A stretch of 52,745 bases of DNA from Selenomonas sp. (GCA_018052705.1 JAGPMW010000014.1:1-52745), one strand, 5' to 3'. Positions 25,871 through 34,885 are shown, counted from the first letter of the stretch. Notes: generated from the letters alone by a model not told the origin. A program made the numbers and translations.

Positions 25871-26425
25871 TCATTTCCCTCCCGTGAATGCCGTGACTTC
25901 GTCAACAGCCTGCTTTACGCCCTTAGTAACGGCACGGGACGAAATCGTAGCGCCAGTCATGGCCTGAATGTCGTCTTTGTTCCCTTTGTCCTTGACCACA
26001 GTGAGATGCTCACTGGCCTTGCCGGCAAACTGGCCGCGGAAAGCCGGTTTCTGAGCATTATCGCCCAGTCCCGGAGTCTCGTTATGCTCGAGGATATTGA
26101 AGTCGATCACCTTGCCATCGGCGCTGACTGCGACGAGCATCTTGATCCGACCACCGTACCCCTTGGTCTCACTCGGTACAATATAGGCCTTCGCCGCACC
26201 GCCCTTCATGGCCGCAAACCAGCCATCATGACCATCGACCGGCTGAAAGGAATCCGCATCGCTCACAAGGGCCTTCATGGATTCCTGTTTCATCTGTACC
26301 GCTTTCTCTGCCGCAACCGGAGCCGTCACATAGTAGACGGAACCGATGACCACGCCCGAAATAAAGCAGGCCATGGCCAGGTTCGAAGCTATCTTCAAAA
26401 TGGAATGTTCGTTGTCAGCCATCAT
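25871..26425 (-). CDS. rnfG: Rnf complex FMN-binding subunit RnfG
   Basis: One N-terminal membrane helix (ASNLAMACFISGVVIGSVYYV) and an extracytoplasmic FMN-binding domain. The covalent flavin attachment motif MTGATISSRAV (family S/T-G-A-T-x-S/T) is present near residue 155; the Thr of GAT carries the FMN. Earlier LEHNETPGLGDNAQKPAF is the other conserved FMN-domain motif. The ATG overlaps the rnfD stop (ATGA), so translation is coupled. Confidence 0.95.
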   Translation of the reverse strand: MMADNEHSILKIASNLAMACFISGVVIGSVYYVTAPVAAEKAVQMKQESMKALVSDADSFQPVDGHDGWFAAMKGGAAKAYIVPSETKGYGGRIKMLVAVSADGKVIDFNILEHNETPGLGDNAQKPAFRGQFAGKASEHLTVVKDKGNKDDIQAMTGATISSRAVTKGVKQAVDEVTAFTGGK

Positions 26426-27483
26426 TTATTCCCCCCTGCACCAAATATTTCGGGTTTGATGAGACGATCGATCAAAGGCGTCACCGCATTCATAAGCAGC
26501 AACGAGTAGCAGACACCTTCCGGATAGCCGCCCACAAGACGGATCAACACCGTAATTGCACCTGCTCCGGCGGCAAAAAGGATCTGCCCCTTGACCGTCA
26601 TCGGGATAGTAACCATATCGGTCGCCATGAAGAACGCCCCCAGCATCAGGCCGCCAGCCATCATATGAAACAGTGGATCGCCGGAGAACAAGCCCGCGGG
26701 ACCAAAAATCCAGGTCAGCACGCCGACGGTCAGGACCATCGTCACCGGTACGACCCAGTTGGCATACCCGCGCCAGATAAGGTATAGGCCGCCCAGCATC
26801 AGCAGTACGGTGCAGGTCTCGCCGAGAGAACCGTTACGGGTCCCCAGAAACATATTCATATACATATTGGCCTGGCTGCCAAAAGTATTCACGAGTGCAT
26901 CATAGCCCTGCATCTTGAGAATATTGAGCGGGGTCGCACTTGTCATTGCATCAACGCCGGCACCAGCATCGTGCATCTTAGTCCAGGTTGTCATCGCCAC
27001 TGGCCAGGATACCATGAGCGCAGCACGGCCGATATGCGCCGGGTTGAAGATATTGAAGCCAAGTCCACCCATTGACTGCTTGGCAACGACGATGGCAAGG
27101 ATGGAGCCGATTGCCACCATATACGGCGGCAGCAGCGGCGACATCGACATCGCCATCAGCAGGCCCGTGATGCAGGCACTGCCATCAAAGGCGGTCAGCG
27201 GCCGGTGCATAGCTTTCTGCCAGACATACTCCGACGCTATGGCGACTACTGCTCCGACAACCATATTAACGAGTGCTGGCATGCCAAACCACCAGACAGC
27301 AAAAAACGCCGCTGGCAGCAGTGCTGCATTAACCTGCCACATAATATGCGGGATAGTCTCCTCGTCGCGAATATGCGGCGAAGCCGATATAGTAAACATG
27401 GGGTCCGCCGGCGTCGCCGGCTTTACGACCGGTTTCGCTGCCGGCTGTTCTGCTATCGGCTGTTTTACTGCTTCTTCGCTCAT
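26422..27483 (-). CDS. rnfD: Rnf complex membrane flavoprotein RnfD
   Basis: Polytopic membrane subunit, 353 residues. It has an unusual proline/alanine-rich N-terminus (EQPAAKPVVKPATPADP), then typical NqrB/RnfD sequence SPHIRDEETIPHIMWQVNAALLPA. The FMN attachment motif DAMTSATPLN near residue 184 is intact. RnfD forms most of the ion channel. Its ATG overlaps the rnfC stop by four bases. Confidence 0.95.
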   Translation of the reverse strand: MSEEAVKQPIAEQPAAKPVVKPATPADPMFTISASPHIRDEETIPHIMWQVNAALLPAAFFAVWWFGMPALVNMVVGAVVAIASEYVWQKAMHRPLTAFDGSACITGLLMAMSMSPLLPPYMVAIGSILAIVVAKQSMGGLGFNIFNPAHIGRAALMVSWPVAMTTWTKMHDAGAGVDAMTSATPLNILKMQGYDALVNTFGSQANMYMNMFLGTRNGSLGETCTVLLMLGGLYLIWRGYANWVVPVTMVLTVGVLTWIFGPAGLFSGDPLFHMMAGGLMLGAFFMATDMVTIPMTVKGQILFAAGAGAITVLIRLVGGYPEGVCYSLLLMNAVTPLIDRLIKPEIFGAGGNK

Positions 27484-28841
27484 TTGGCAGCCGCCTCCTT
27501 CTTTGCCTGCTCCGCCGCTGTTTTGGCTTTTGCCGCTGCCTGCTCGGCGCGGATGACACCCTTGGCGTTTTTAATATACTGAACAATGTTGCGCTTAGCC
27601 GGACAGACGAACGTACAGCTGCCACATTCGACGCAATTCATAAGGCCATAGTCATCACGACAGCTGGCAAAATCTGCCCGTTGTGAAAGAATGGACAGCA
27701 TACTTGGCACCAGCCCCATCGGACAGGCCTGCACACAACGTCCACAACGGATACAATTCATCTCTGGTCCATGCTCCGTGATCTTCTTCGTCAAGGCCAA
27801 AATCCCTGACGAGCCCTTCATAATCGGTACATCCTCGGAAAACTGCGCCATCCCCATCATCGGACCGCCAGCCAGCAGCTTATCAGGAGTCTCCCGGAAC
27901 CCGCCACAGAAAGCAATCGCATCGCGATATGTCGTGCCAATACGCACCCGCAGGTTTTTCGGCTGCGAGACAGCATCGCCGGATACCGTCGTGACGCGCT
28001 CCGTGAGTGGCAGGCCATGGCAGACTGCATCCGTAATGGCGGCTACTGTACCAACATTCTGCACCACAGCACCAACATCCATCGGCAGGCCCCCCATCGG
28101 GACCTCGCGTCCGGCGACTACCTTGATCAGCATCTTCTCAGCGCCCTGCGGATACTTCGTCCGAAGTGCAGCCACCTCGACGCCCGTACCCTCGCAGGCC
28201 TGCTGCATTACCCGGATAGCCTCCGGTTTGTTGTCCTCAATCCCGATGACGCTGCGTTTCACGCCAAGAATTCTTGCGAGGATCTGCGTCCCGGTGACAA
28301 TCTTGCCCGACTCCTCGAGCATCAACCGGTAGTCAGCGGTCAAATAAGGCTCGCACTCTGCACCATTGAGTATCAGTATGTCAACCGGTTTCGCTGGCTT
28401 AAGCTTGATGTGCGCAGGGAACGTTGCTCCACCCATGCCGACAATGCCGGCCGACTGAATTGCCCTGAGAATATCCTCATTTGCCATTGCCGTCCAGTCT
28501 CGGTCCAGCGGCAGCCCATCAGCCCAGACATCCTCACCATCGCTCTCAATGACAACCGACAGACAACTGATCCGGCCGGAATGGGGCCGGCTCTCAATCT
28601 TTATAACCTTGCCGGACACCGGTGCGTGAATATCTGCGTGCATAAATGCCGGGCTGGTCCCGATCAGCTGCCCGCGTTTCACCACATCACCGACCTTTAC
28701 GGTCGGCGCACATGGCGCACCAATGTGCTGACTCATTGGCACGACAAGCTGCTGCGGCACTGGCATAGCCTCGATAGGCTGATCTTTGGCCAGCTCCTTG
28801 CCGTCATGCGGATGAATCCCGCCAAGAAAACTCTTGAACAT
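27480..28841 (-). CDS. rnfC: Rnf complex NADH-binding subunit RnfC
   Basis: Peripheral subunit that binds NAD(H) and FMN and carries two [4Fe-4S] clusters. Conserved stretches are GGIHPHDGKELAKDQPIE at the start, the NAD/FMN region GIVGMGGATFPAHIKL and LNGAECEPYLTADYRLM, then the cluster motifs CIRCGRCVQACP and CVECGSCTFVCPAKRNIVQYIK. The Ala/Lys-rich tail is short. The ATG at 28841 lies six bases after GAGGTGA and was preferred to a TTG at 28847. First of the six contiguous rnf genes. Confidence 0.95.
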   Translation of the reverse strand: MFKSFLGGIHPHDGKELAKDQPIEAMPVPQQLVVPMSQHIGAPCAPTVKVGDVVKRGQLIGTSPAFMHADIHAPVSGKVIKIESRPHSGRISCLSVVIESDGEDVWADGLPLDRDWTAMANEDILRAIQSAGIVGMGGATFPAHIKLKPAKPVDILILNGAECEPYLTADYRLMLEESGKIVTGTQILARILGVKRSVIGIEDNKPEAIRVMQQACEGTGVEVAALRTKYPQGAEKMLIKVVAGREVPMGGLPMDVGAVVQNVGTVAAITDAVCHGLPLTERVTTVSGDAVSQPKNLRVRIGTTYRDAIAFCGGFRETPDKLLAGGPMMGMAQFSEDVPIMKGSSGILALTKKITEHGPEMNCIRCGRCVQACPMGLVPSMLSILSQRADFASCRDDYGLMNCVECGSCTFVCPAKRNIVQYIKNAKGVIRAEQAAAKAKTAAEQAKKEAAAK

Positions 28842-28917
28842 GAACAATCACCTCATAGCTCTCCAAAAAAACTCTTCCTGCATCATCCATGACACCTGCA
28901 ATACACAAAACCTTTTT

Positions 28918-29331
28918 TCAATCGATGATCTCTACAATAACCGGTTTCAATCCCTGGTTCCGCGCCGCCCGACGATCGAAAGCTTTCACTGCTGCTAATG
29001 ACAACAGAAAAAAGATCGCTGCTCCTAAAATGATGGGTGCATCGCCTGTATGCCCAGCCAACGGCCCTAGCTGCCAGCCCAGCACTGCCCCCAGTGCCGC
29101 ACAAAGCAGTGGCAGGACAAAGACTACAAACGCACCGGTCAACATGTGCTGCTCCTGCAGTTCGAACTTCACGCGTTGGCCAGGTTTAGCTCCCAGCGGA
29201 TTTATCGCCTCCACCATGACATGCTGGCTCGAGGGGCATGCACCACAGCTTACACATTCTGTGTGACGTCCTACTTTGATCCTTGCCAGCCCATCCTTCA
29301 GTTCAATGACTAGTCCTTGTTCTTGTTTCAT
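28918..29331 (-). CDS. rseC: RseC/SoxR-reducing-system family protein
   Basis: 137 residues. An N-terminal Cys-containing segment GRHTECVSCGACPSSQHV, a small beta domain (GQRVKFELQEQHMLTGAF), then two transmembrane helices, matching the RseC/MucC family. In enteric bacteria RseC works with the Rsx (Rnf) complex to keep SoxR reduced. Here, at the head of the rnf operon, it is more likely an Rnf-associated maturation or redox factor. The ATG at 29331 follows GAGAGGTGA; a GTG three codons earlier overlaps that site. A 76-base gap precedes rnfC. Confidence 0.88.
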   Translation of the reverse strand: MKQEQGLVIELKDGLARIKVGRHTECVSCGACPSSQHVMVEAINPLGAKPGQRVKFELQEQHMLTGAFVVFVLPLLCAALGAVLGWQLGPLAGHTGDAPIILGAAIFFLLSLAAVKAFDRRAARNQGLKPVIVEIID

Positions 29332-29438
29332 CCTTATCACCTCTCTGACAGCACTGATTTGCGATGATATTCTCGCAGGTATATACTTCTTTTATTCGCC
29401 CCTCTTTTAAAAATTCCTATTGTTTATTATCCGTGAAA

Positions 29439-29468
29439 AATATATTTTACAAATTACTTTTTTCACAA
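29439..29468 (-). promoter_or_regulatory. Candidate promoter of the rseC-rnf operon
   Basis: Minus-strand TTGTGA (29463-29468), 18 bases, TATATT (29439-29444), in a very A/T-rich stretch. The -35 overlaps the inverted repeat 29461-29487. Tentative because many A/T-rich alternatives exist. Confidence 0.4.
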
Positions 29469-29518
29469 GTAACATGAAATTGTGAAAATTATCGATTTCT
29501 AAGTGAAATTGTTCGCAA
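29461..29518. promoter_or_regulatory. Palindromes upstream of the rnf operon (candidate redox operator)
   Basis: TTTCACAA (29461-29468) and TTGTGAAA (29480-29487) form an 8-bp inverted repeat. Another stretch, AAGTGAAATTGTTCGCAA (29501-29518), agrees at 11 of 14 defined positions with the Rex consensus TTGTGAA-N4-TTCACAA. It partly overlaps the T-run of the penicillin-binding protein terminator, so it could be coincidence. Confidence 0.35.
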
Positions 29519-29555
29519 AAAAAACACTCGCACACAATAAAGGTACAAGTGTCTT
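29515..29555 (-). terminator. Intrinsic terminator after the penicillin-binding protein gene
   Basis: Minus-strand stem AAGACACTTG with CGAGTGTTTT (10 bp with G-U pairs) and a long T-run. It lies about 50 bases after the stop codon. Confidence 0.7.
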
Positions 29556-29605
29556 TGAATGAATATTTTTTCTTTATCCAGCCTGTCTAAAGCACCCAGA
29601 CTGCT

Positions 29606-31588
29606 TCAATCTGGTTTGAAATAAACCGTTACGCCTGTACCCCTGTCCACGAGCGTATTGACCGGGATGCTCTGTCCGGTCGCATAACCGGAGCCATCAC
29701 TCTCAAAACTCAGCCCCTTGTCTGAGGCCAGCCGGGCAGCTTCCCGAAGACTCTTGCCCATAAAGTCCGGCATCACAACCTTGCCATCGGGTATCTCGCC
29801 ACTATACGGTGCATCCGTCCGTGCCTTAGGCTGAGCGGCCTTTGACGGCGTCATCCCGGCAAAAGGATCGCTGGACGGCTCAATATGGAGGTAGCGAAAC
29901 AGCTGCGCAAAGATACGGCTGGCTACCGGCGCCGCAATCTGCCCACCATAGTAATTGCCCGTACCAGGGTCATCAATCATGACCAGGACAGCGAGCTGCG
30001 GATCTTCAACCGGCGCAAAACCGCAGAACGAGGCAATATAGCGCCCATCCATATAGCCGCTGCCATCATCGCGAATCTTCTGCGCGGTACCGGTCTTACC
30101 AGCAATCCGATACCCCTTGACGGCAGCCTTCGAACCACCACCGCTCGCAACGACCTGTTCCAGCAGTCCGACGAGCGTCTTGTCTGTCGCCGAATCAATC
30201 GTACGTCGGACCTCCGTCGGCTCCCGCTGGTCATAGACCGATCCATCCGCATTGCGGATGCTTTTAACGATATATGGCTTGAGCAGTACGCCGTCGTTCG
30301 CAATGGCCGACATCGCCGTAACCAGCTGCAGCGGCGTAACGGCAATACTCTGACCAATAGACATTGTCGCGATATCAGAGTCACGCATATCCTCAGCCTT
30401 AAAGAGGATTCCGCCCTCTTCCGCCGGCAAATCGATGCCCGTCGGCTCGCCAAAACCAAACAACTTCGCATATTTGGTCAGGTTCTCCGCCCCCAGGTGC
30501 AATCCCACTTGGGCAAACCCCGTGTTCAACGACTGCTTGACGACATCGGTGAAGGTCACCGTTCCAAAACTTGTACCGCTCCAGTTCTGAATACGCCGTC
30601 CTGATACCATGACGTACCCCGGATCCACAAATACCTGATTAGGAGTTACCGCCTTTTCCTGAAGTGCGGCTCCGGCAACGACCGCCTTAAAGGTAGAACC
30701 TGGCTCATAAATAAAGGATACCGCCCGGTTCTTCCAAACCTCTGGCTGATAATCCCAGAACTTATTGGGATTATAGGAGGGGCGTGAAGCCATCGCCAAA
30801 ACTTCGCCCGTCTTCGGATTCATGACCACACAAGTGATTGCTTTCGGACTGTTTTCTGCTACAGCCCGGTCCAGCTCCTGCTCGACAATGAACTGGATTG
30901 CACTATCGATTGTGAGTTCAACCGTCTTACAATAATCCCCGCGATATCGCCGGCTGCTGGAAAAAATCGAGTCCAGAATTGGCCGGTCCCGCCGGTCGGT
31001 CTGAAGATACGATTCCTTGACTTCACCTTTGAGCAGGCCGTCCATGGCCTGCTCGATACCATCCAGGCCCTTGTCATCCGTACCGACAAATCCCAGTACA
31101 TTAGCCGCCAGAACATCATTCGGATAATATCTTTTGGCCTCATCACGAAAGTTCAGGCAGTCCGTATAGGACTTCTCTTTAATCATCTTGCGGACCGCCT
31201 CATATTCCGGCTGCTCCATGCGGCGCTTCACCCAGACAAAACCGCCGCCAACGGCAATGTCGTCGAGGATATCCTGCTCAGACTTTCCAATGAGCGGTGC
31301 CAGATCTGCTGCCACCGCCGAAGGATCTTTGACATGCGCCGGATCGATATAGAGCGATTTGGTCATCGTGCTCACCGCCAGCTCGCGCCCATTCCGGTCA
31401 AGGACGGTACCACGCGGTGACTGAATCGCAAAATCATGCCCGACCTGCTCCTTCATCCGTTCCGACATTTCATTGCCTTCGATCAGCTGCAGCCAGCCAT
31501 AACGCAGCACAATTACTCCCATAAGAGCCATCATGACAAAAGCCAGTTTATTGACCTGCCGCTGAATCGACGTTCTCTGTTTTTTCAT
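29606..31588 (-). CDS. Class B penicillin-binding protein (transpeptidase) with C-terminal PASTA domain
   Basis: Cell-wall D,D-transpeptidase of 660 residues. An N-terminal membrane anchor (LAFVMMALMGVIVLRYGWLQL) is followed by a dimerisation domain (SPRGTVLDRNGRELAVS) and the transpeptidase domain with the three active-site motifs: STFK (nucleophile Ser298), SLN in VVKQSLNTGF, and KTGT in AGKTGTAQK. The last 60 residues form one PASTA repeat (VVMPDFMGKSLREAARLASDKGL). This is the layout of FtsI/SpoVD-type enzymes, involved in septal or other specialised wall synthesis. It is a single gene away from any division cluster. Which of FtsI or SpoVD it replaces cannot be told. Confidence 0.9.
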   Translation of the reverse strand: MKKQRTSIQRQVNKLAFVMMALMGVIVLRYGWLQLIEGNEMSERMKEQVGHDFAIQSPRGTVLDRNGRELAVSTMTKSLYIDPAHVKDPSAVAADLAPLIGKSEQDILDDIAVGGGFVWVKRRMEQPEYEAVRKMIKEKSYTDCLNFRDEAKRYYPNDVLAANVLGFVGTDDKGLDGIEQAMDGLLKGEVKESYLQTDRRDRPILDSIFSSSRRYRGDYCKTVELTIDSAIQFIVEQELDRAVAENSPKAITCVVMNPKTGEVLAMASRPSYNPNKFWDYQPEVWKNRAVSFIYEPGSTFKAVVAGAALQEKAVTPNQVFVDPGYVMVSGRRIQNWSGTSFGTVTFTDVVKQSLNTGFAQVGLHLGAENLTKYAKLFGFGEPTGIDLPAEEGGILFKAEDMRDSDIATMSIGQSIAVTPLQLVTAMSAIANDGVLLKPYIVKSIRNADGSVYDQREPTEVRRTIDSATDKTLVGLLEQVVASGGGSKAAVKGYRIAGKTGTAQKIRDDGSGYMDGRYIASFCGFAPVEDPQLAVLVMIDDPGTGNYYGGQIAAPVASRIFAQLFRYLHIEPSSDPFAGMTPSKAAQPKARTDAPYSGEIPDGKVVMPDFMGKSLREAARLASDKGLSFESDGSGYATGQSIPVNTLVDRGTGVTVYFKPD

Positions 31589-31645
31589 TCCCTTTGCTCA
31601 CTCCCGCTGTTCGCCCTTGCTGAATCTATCCTATATCATACCACA

Positions 31646-31675
31646 AAAGCCCGCCCCATGAAACGGGACGGACTT
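31646..31675 (-). terminator. Terminator-like hairpin after rlmH
   Basis: Minus-strand AAAGTCCGTCCC pairs with GGGGCGGGCTTT through G-U wobbles over 12 positions, followed by TGTGG, so the T-run is short. It separates rlmH from the penicillin-binding protein gene. The rest of 31589-31786 shows no gene. Confidence 0.55.
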
Positions 31676-31786
31676 TAAATCAACAAACAGGAAACCGGCC
31701 AGAACCAGGCGACGGCTAAACGATGCCCGGCTTATCCGAAAGCATCCACTGCCAGCCGCGATGTTCCAACAACGACAGTCCCGTCA

Positions 31787-32266
31787 TTACCAATGGTATT
31801 TTTCATGCCGGTTAATCTTGAACGCGCGGTAGATCTGCTCGACAAGTAGAAGACGCACCATCTGGTGTGTAAAGGTCATCTGTGAAAAGCTCAGGCGTTC
31901 GTCAGCTGCAGCCCGGACTTCTTTCGATAGTCCGAAGGCACCACCAATCAGAAAACTGATACTGCTCCGGCCCTGGATGCCAAGCTGGTCAATTTTCTCC
32001 GCCAGCTGCTCCGAGGCCATCTCACTGCCATACACATCGAGTACAAAGAGATAACTGCCGGACGGTACAAGCTTCAGCAGCTTTTCCCCCTCCTTTTGCA
32101 GGACCTGTTCTTTCTCGGCTGCCGAGGGCTCATCCGGCATCTTTTCCTCGTGGATCTCGCGGATTTCGACCTGTGCAAAAGGACGCAGCCGCTTCATGAA
32201 CTCAGCAATTCCCGCACTCAGATATTTCTCTTTGATCTTGCCTGCACAGATAATCGTTAATTTCAT
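31787..32266 (-). CDS. rlmH: 23S rRNA (pseudouridine1915-N3)-methyltransferase RlmH
   Basis: SPOUT-class methyltransferase that methylates pseudouridine 1915 in 23S rRNA helix 69. The 159 residues start with MKLTIICAGKIKEKYL. The knotted C-terminal SAM site FLIGGAFGLSKEVRAAADERLSFSQMTFTHQMVRLLLVEQIYRAFKI is fully typical. The start overlaps the htrA stop by four bases. The gene follows walJ and htrA as in Bacilli, where the same order occurs downstream of the WalRK system. Confidence 0.95.
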   Translation of the reverse strand: MKLTIICAGKIKEKYLSAGIAEFMKRLRPFAQVEIREIHEEKMPDEPSAAEKEQVLQKEGEKLLKLVPSGSYLFVLDVYGSEMASEQLAEKIDQLGIQGRSSISFLIGGAFGLSKEVRAAADERLSFSQMTFTHQMVRLLLVEQIYRAFKINRHEKYHW

Positions 32267-33402
32267 TTGCCACTGTTATCCTTTGGCATCTCCTCGAGCA
32301 CAACATCAGCGCTCTGCTCGCTGCCGTTGCGGTCATAGGTTATCTTAACCGTATCGCCGACTTTGTGCTCGGCAACTTTTTCCCGCAGATCGGATACGCT
32401 GTTGGTCTCCTTGCCATCAAGTTTGAGGATGATATCCCCACGCTGCAGGCCTGCCTTGCCGCACGGCCCATTGAGCGTGAGCTGGAAGACATACACCCCT
32501 TTGTCAATATTGAGCTGATAGCCATAGCGTCCAGCTGTCTCAGGATCGAATATCGACACTCCGAGATACGGCCGGGCCACATAGCCCTTTGACATCAGCG
32601 AATCGATAACCGTCTGAACGGTATTGATTGGAATAGCAAAGCCCATGCCCTCGACTCCATTAGCAGCAACTTTCGCGCTGTTGATGCCGATGACCTCGCC
32701 ATCCGCATTGACCAGCGCGCCACCGGAATTGCCCGGATTGATTGCGGCATCTGTCTGCAGCAATTTAACCCGTTTGTCGCTGATATCAAGGGTACGGTTC
32801 AACGCGCTAATGACACCACTGGTGACGCTGCCCTGAAATTCAAGCCCCATAGGATTGCCAATAGCGATAGCAGGTTCGCCGACAACAATCTTGTCAGAAT
32901 CGCCGAATTTCGCGGTCGGCAGCTTTCCGTCGCCGACTTTGACTACCGCAAGATCTGTCATCTCATCAGCTCCGACCAGCTTGCCCTTGAGGCTGCGGCC
33001 ATCCGGCAAAGACACAACCAGTTCCTTTGCCCCACTGATGACATGATTATTCGTAACGATATAGCTGTCGCCGCCGTCGTTTTTAAAGATTACGCCTGAA
33101 CCAACACCTTCGGTTTCCACTGGATTGTTAAACCAGTCACGGGCTACAGCCTTGTTGGTGATACCGACAACCGTAGGGCCAACAGCCTTAGCCGCGCGGA
33201 CAGCCGGCGTATTGCGGGCATCAGAGATGTTCGCATCATTCGCTGCCGCCTGTCTGGCAGCCGACGTAGTCTGTGCGCTGCTGTTATCAGCAGCCGTTCC
33301 CAGCGAGCAGCCAGAAAAGGTCACCACCGATGCTGCCATCATTGCCGCCAGCAGTAAATGCGTTTTTTTCTGAGTATTCCAGGATTTAAAGAACGATTTC
33401 AT
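32263..33402 (-). CDS. htrA: HtrA/DegP-like trypsin-type serine protease with PDZ domain, lipoprotein
   Basis: Extracytoplasmic quality-control protease, 379 residues. The signal peptide ends in FSGC, a likely lipobox with Cys32; most HtrA proteins have an uncleaved anchor instead. After a low-complexity Ala/Ser/Asn linker comes the protease domain with catalytic His120 (VTNNHVISG), Asp150 (MTDLAVVKV) and Ser226 (NPGNSGGAL). One PDZ domain follows (about 285-375, GVYVFQLTLNGPCGKAGLQRGDIILKLDG). The ATG at 33402 is seven bases after GGAGGG; the long upstream extension of the frame runs through walJ and is not real. Confidence 0.92.
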   Translation of the reverse strand: MKSFFKSWNTQKKTHLLLAAMMAASVVTFSGCSLGTAADNSSAQTTSAARQAAANDANISDARNTPAVRAAKAVGPTVVGITNKAVARDWFNNPVETEGVGSGVIFKNDGGDSYIVTNNHVISGAKELVVSLPDGRSLKGKLVGADEMTDLAVVKVGDGKLPTAKFGDSDKIVVGEPAIAIGNPMGLEFQGSVTSGVISALNRTLDISDKRVKLLQTDAAINPGNSGGALVNADGEVIGINSAKVAANGVEGMGFAIPINTVQTVIDSLMSKGYVARPYLGVSIFDPETAGRYGYQLNIDKGVYVFQLTLNGPCGKAGLQRGDIILKLDGKETNSVSDLREKVAEHKVGDTVKITYDRNGSEQSADVVLEEMPKDNSGK

Positions 33403-33433
33403 CAAAAATCCCTCCATCATATAATAGATTGAT

Positions 33434-34198
33434 TCAGTTAGCAGATTGCAGGCTGACTGCCTCATTCTGACTCGCCACCATGAGGTCAAGACGGATTCCC
33501 TGCCGGTCAAGAATTCCCTGCACAGTCTCCCGTGCAAGCTCCGGCCGGTTGTTTTCCTCCGATAAGTGCGCCAGAAAAACCTGGGACGGTCGTCTCTGCA
33601 TGCGGACCAGCGCCCAGGCAGCATCGGCATTAGCCAGATGCCCCCGGTTCGACAGGATACGCCGCTTGAGCGACCAGGGATAAGCACCATTTTTCAGGAC
33701 ATCGGGATCATGATTCGCCTCAAGCACCAGTACGTCAGCCCCCTCAATTGCCGCCTGCACGCTCGACGTCACAAACCCAAGGTCTGTTGCCAGCGTGCAC
33801 CGCTCCGATCCACACAGCCGGTACCCAACGGGTTCAGCCGCATCATGCGGAATGTTGAACGCCTCCACCTGAAGTCCGTTCAGCATAAACGCTTCACTAA
33901 CCGGGTGGAAACATTCTGCCGGTACAGCTCCGCGGCAGCTCATGTGCTCGATGGTTCCCGGCCGCGTAAAAATCGGCAAATGATACCATTTCGAGAGTGT
34001 TGCAAGCCCCGCAATATGATCGCGATGCTCGTGCGTGATGAGCACGCCATCAAGGCTGGCCGCATCGACGCCTTCTGCTGCTAACGCTTTTTTTATTTTG
34101 GTGGCACTGATCCCGGCATCAATCAGGAGACGGACGCCATCGAGCTCAACATAGACCGCGTTGCCTTTGCTGCCGCTGGCCAGTACAGATACCTGCAT
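33434..34198 (-). CDS. walJ: Metallo-beta-lactamase-fold hydrolase WalJ (YycJ)
   Basis: 254-residue MBL-fold nuclease-like protein starting VSVLASGSKGNAVYVELDG. The metal-binding motif THEHRDH covers residues 55-61, with later His and Asp ligands (EANHDPDVL, FLAHLSEENNRPELA). This sequence type is YycJ/WalJ, which in Bacilli helps coordinate DNA replication and cell division. Gene order walJ-htrA-rlmH is the same as in Bacillus, although walR, walK, walH and walI are not in the window. A TTGACA-containing promoter lies upstream. Confidence 0.92.
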   Translation of the reverse strand: MQVSVLASGSKGNAVYVELDGVRLLIDAGISATKIKKALAAEGVDAASLDGVLITHEHRDHIAGLATLSKWYHLPIFTRPGTIEHMSCRGAVPAECFHPVSEAFMLNGLQVEAFNIPHDAAEPVGYRLCGSERCTLATDLGFVTSSVQAAIEGADVLVLEANHDPDVLKNGAYPWSLKRRILSNRGHLANADAAWALVRMQRRPSQVFLAHLSEENNRPELARETVQGILDRQGIRLDLMVASQNEAVSLQSAN

Positions 34199-34256
34199 AT
34201 GATCTGATATCCCCTATCTTAGTCACTGATTCTGTAAACTTTCTGCAAATATGTTC

Positions 34257-34285
34257 AGCCTATCATAAGCCTGAGATTCTGTCAA
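34257..34285 (-). promoter_or_regulatory. Candidate promoter of the walJ-htrA-rlmH operon
   Basis: Minus-strand perfect -35 TTGACA (34280-34285), 17 bases, -10 TAGGCT (34257-34262), about 60 bases upstream of walJ. The -10 is weak. Confidence 0.5.
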
Positions 34286-34314
34286 AACTAAGCAGCCTGA
34301 AACGTGACCGCAGC

Positions 34315-34746
34315 TCAATGCTTCTTCTGCCCCTGGCAGCTCGGACACACCCCAAAGAAGTAATACTGATGTGCCTCAATATGATAACCAGTCTCGCTGG
34401 CTGCTTGTGCCTCAAGACTGTCCGTGGTCAGGTCCATGATATCATCGACCCGGCCACAACAGGTACAACGAACATGAGGATGCGGCTGCGTATTGGCATC
34501 ATAACGGAATGCATCCTCGCTGACATTAAGTTCCTGTGCCAGACCGACCTCACAGAGAATAGCCAGCGTCTTGTAGACCGTCGCCAGACTCATCGTCGGA
34601 TAGTATGGCTGCAATTCACGATAGAGCATCTCTGCATTGGGATGCGCCGTGGTATGAGACAGCACATTATAGACCGCCAGCCGCTGCGGAGTAACCTTGA
34701 AACCGCGCTCCCGCAGCAGCGCAGTCACTTCCTTCGGTTTCAACAT
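34315..34746 (-). CDS. Fur-family metalloregulator (Fur or PerR type)
   Basis: About 143 residues. N-terminal winged helix (VTALLRERGFKVTPQRLAVYNVLSHT, PTMSLATVYKTLAILCEVGLAQEL), then the metal-binding half with PHPHVRCTCCGRVDDI and FFGVCPSCQG, whose two CxxC pairs hold the structural zinc. Whether iron (Fur) or peroxide (PerR) is sensed cannot be decided from the sequence alone. The ATG at 34746 follows AGGTGA; a GTG at 34755 with AAAGGA upstream is an alternative. A Fur-box-like palindrome occurs elsewhere in this window at 49740. Confidence 0.88.
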   Translation of the reverse strand: MLKPKEVTALLRERGFKVTPQRLAVYNVLSHTTAHPNAEMLYRELQPYYPTMSLATVYKTLAILCEVGLAQELNVSEDAFRYDANTQPHPHVRCTCCGRVDDIMDLTTDSLEAQAASETGYHIEAHQYYFFGVCPSCQGQKKH

Positions 34747-34885
34747 AGCCTTCACCTGAATTCCTTTCGTAACGCCTGTATAACAAATAATAATTATCGA
34801 TTATATCCATTTTAAATTGAAAGCCGGTTCCTGTCAAGCAAATCAATACCAGCCATGACGTTTTTTATTCCCACGATGGATGCTG

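Noticed and set aside
32263..33690. Long N-terminal extension of the HtrA frame
   Set aside because: The extra 96 codons run through the start of walJ on the same strand in another frame; the real signal peptide and ribosome site are at 33402.
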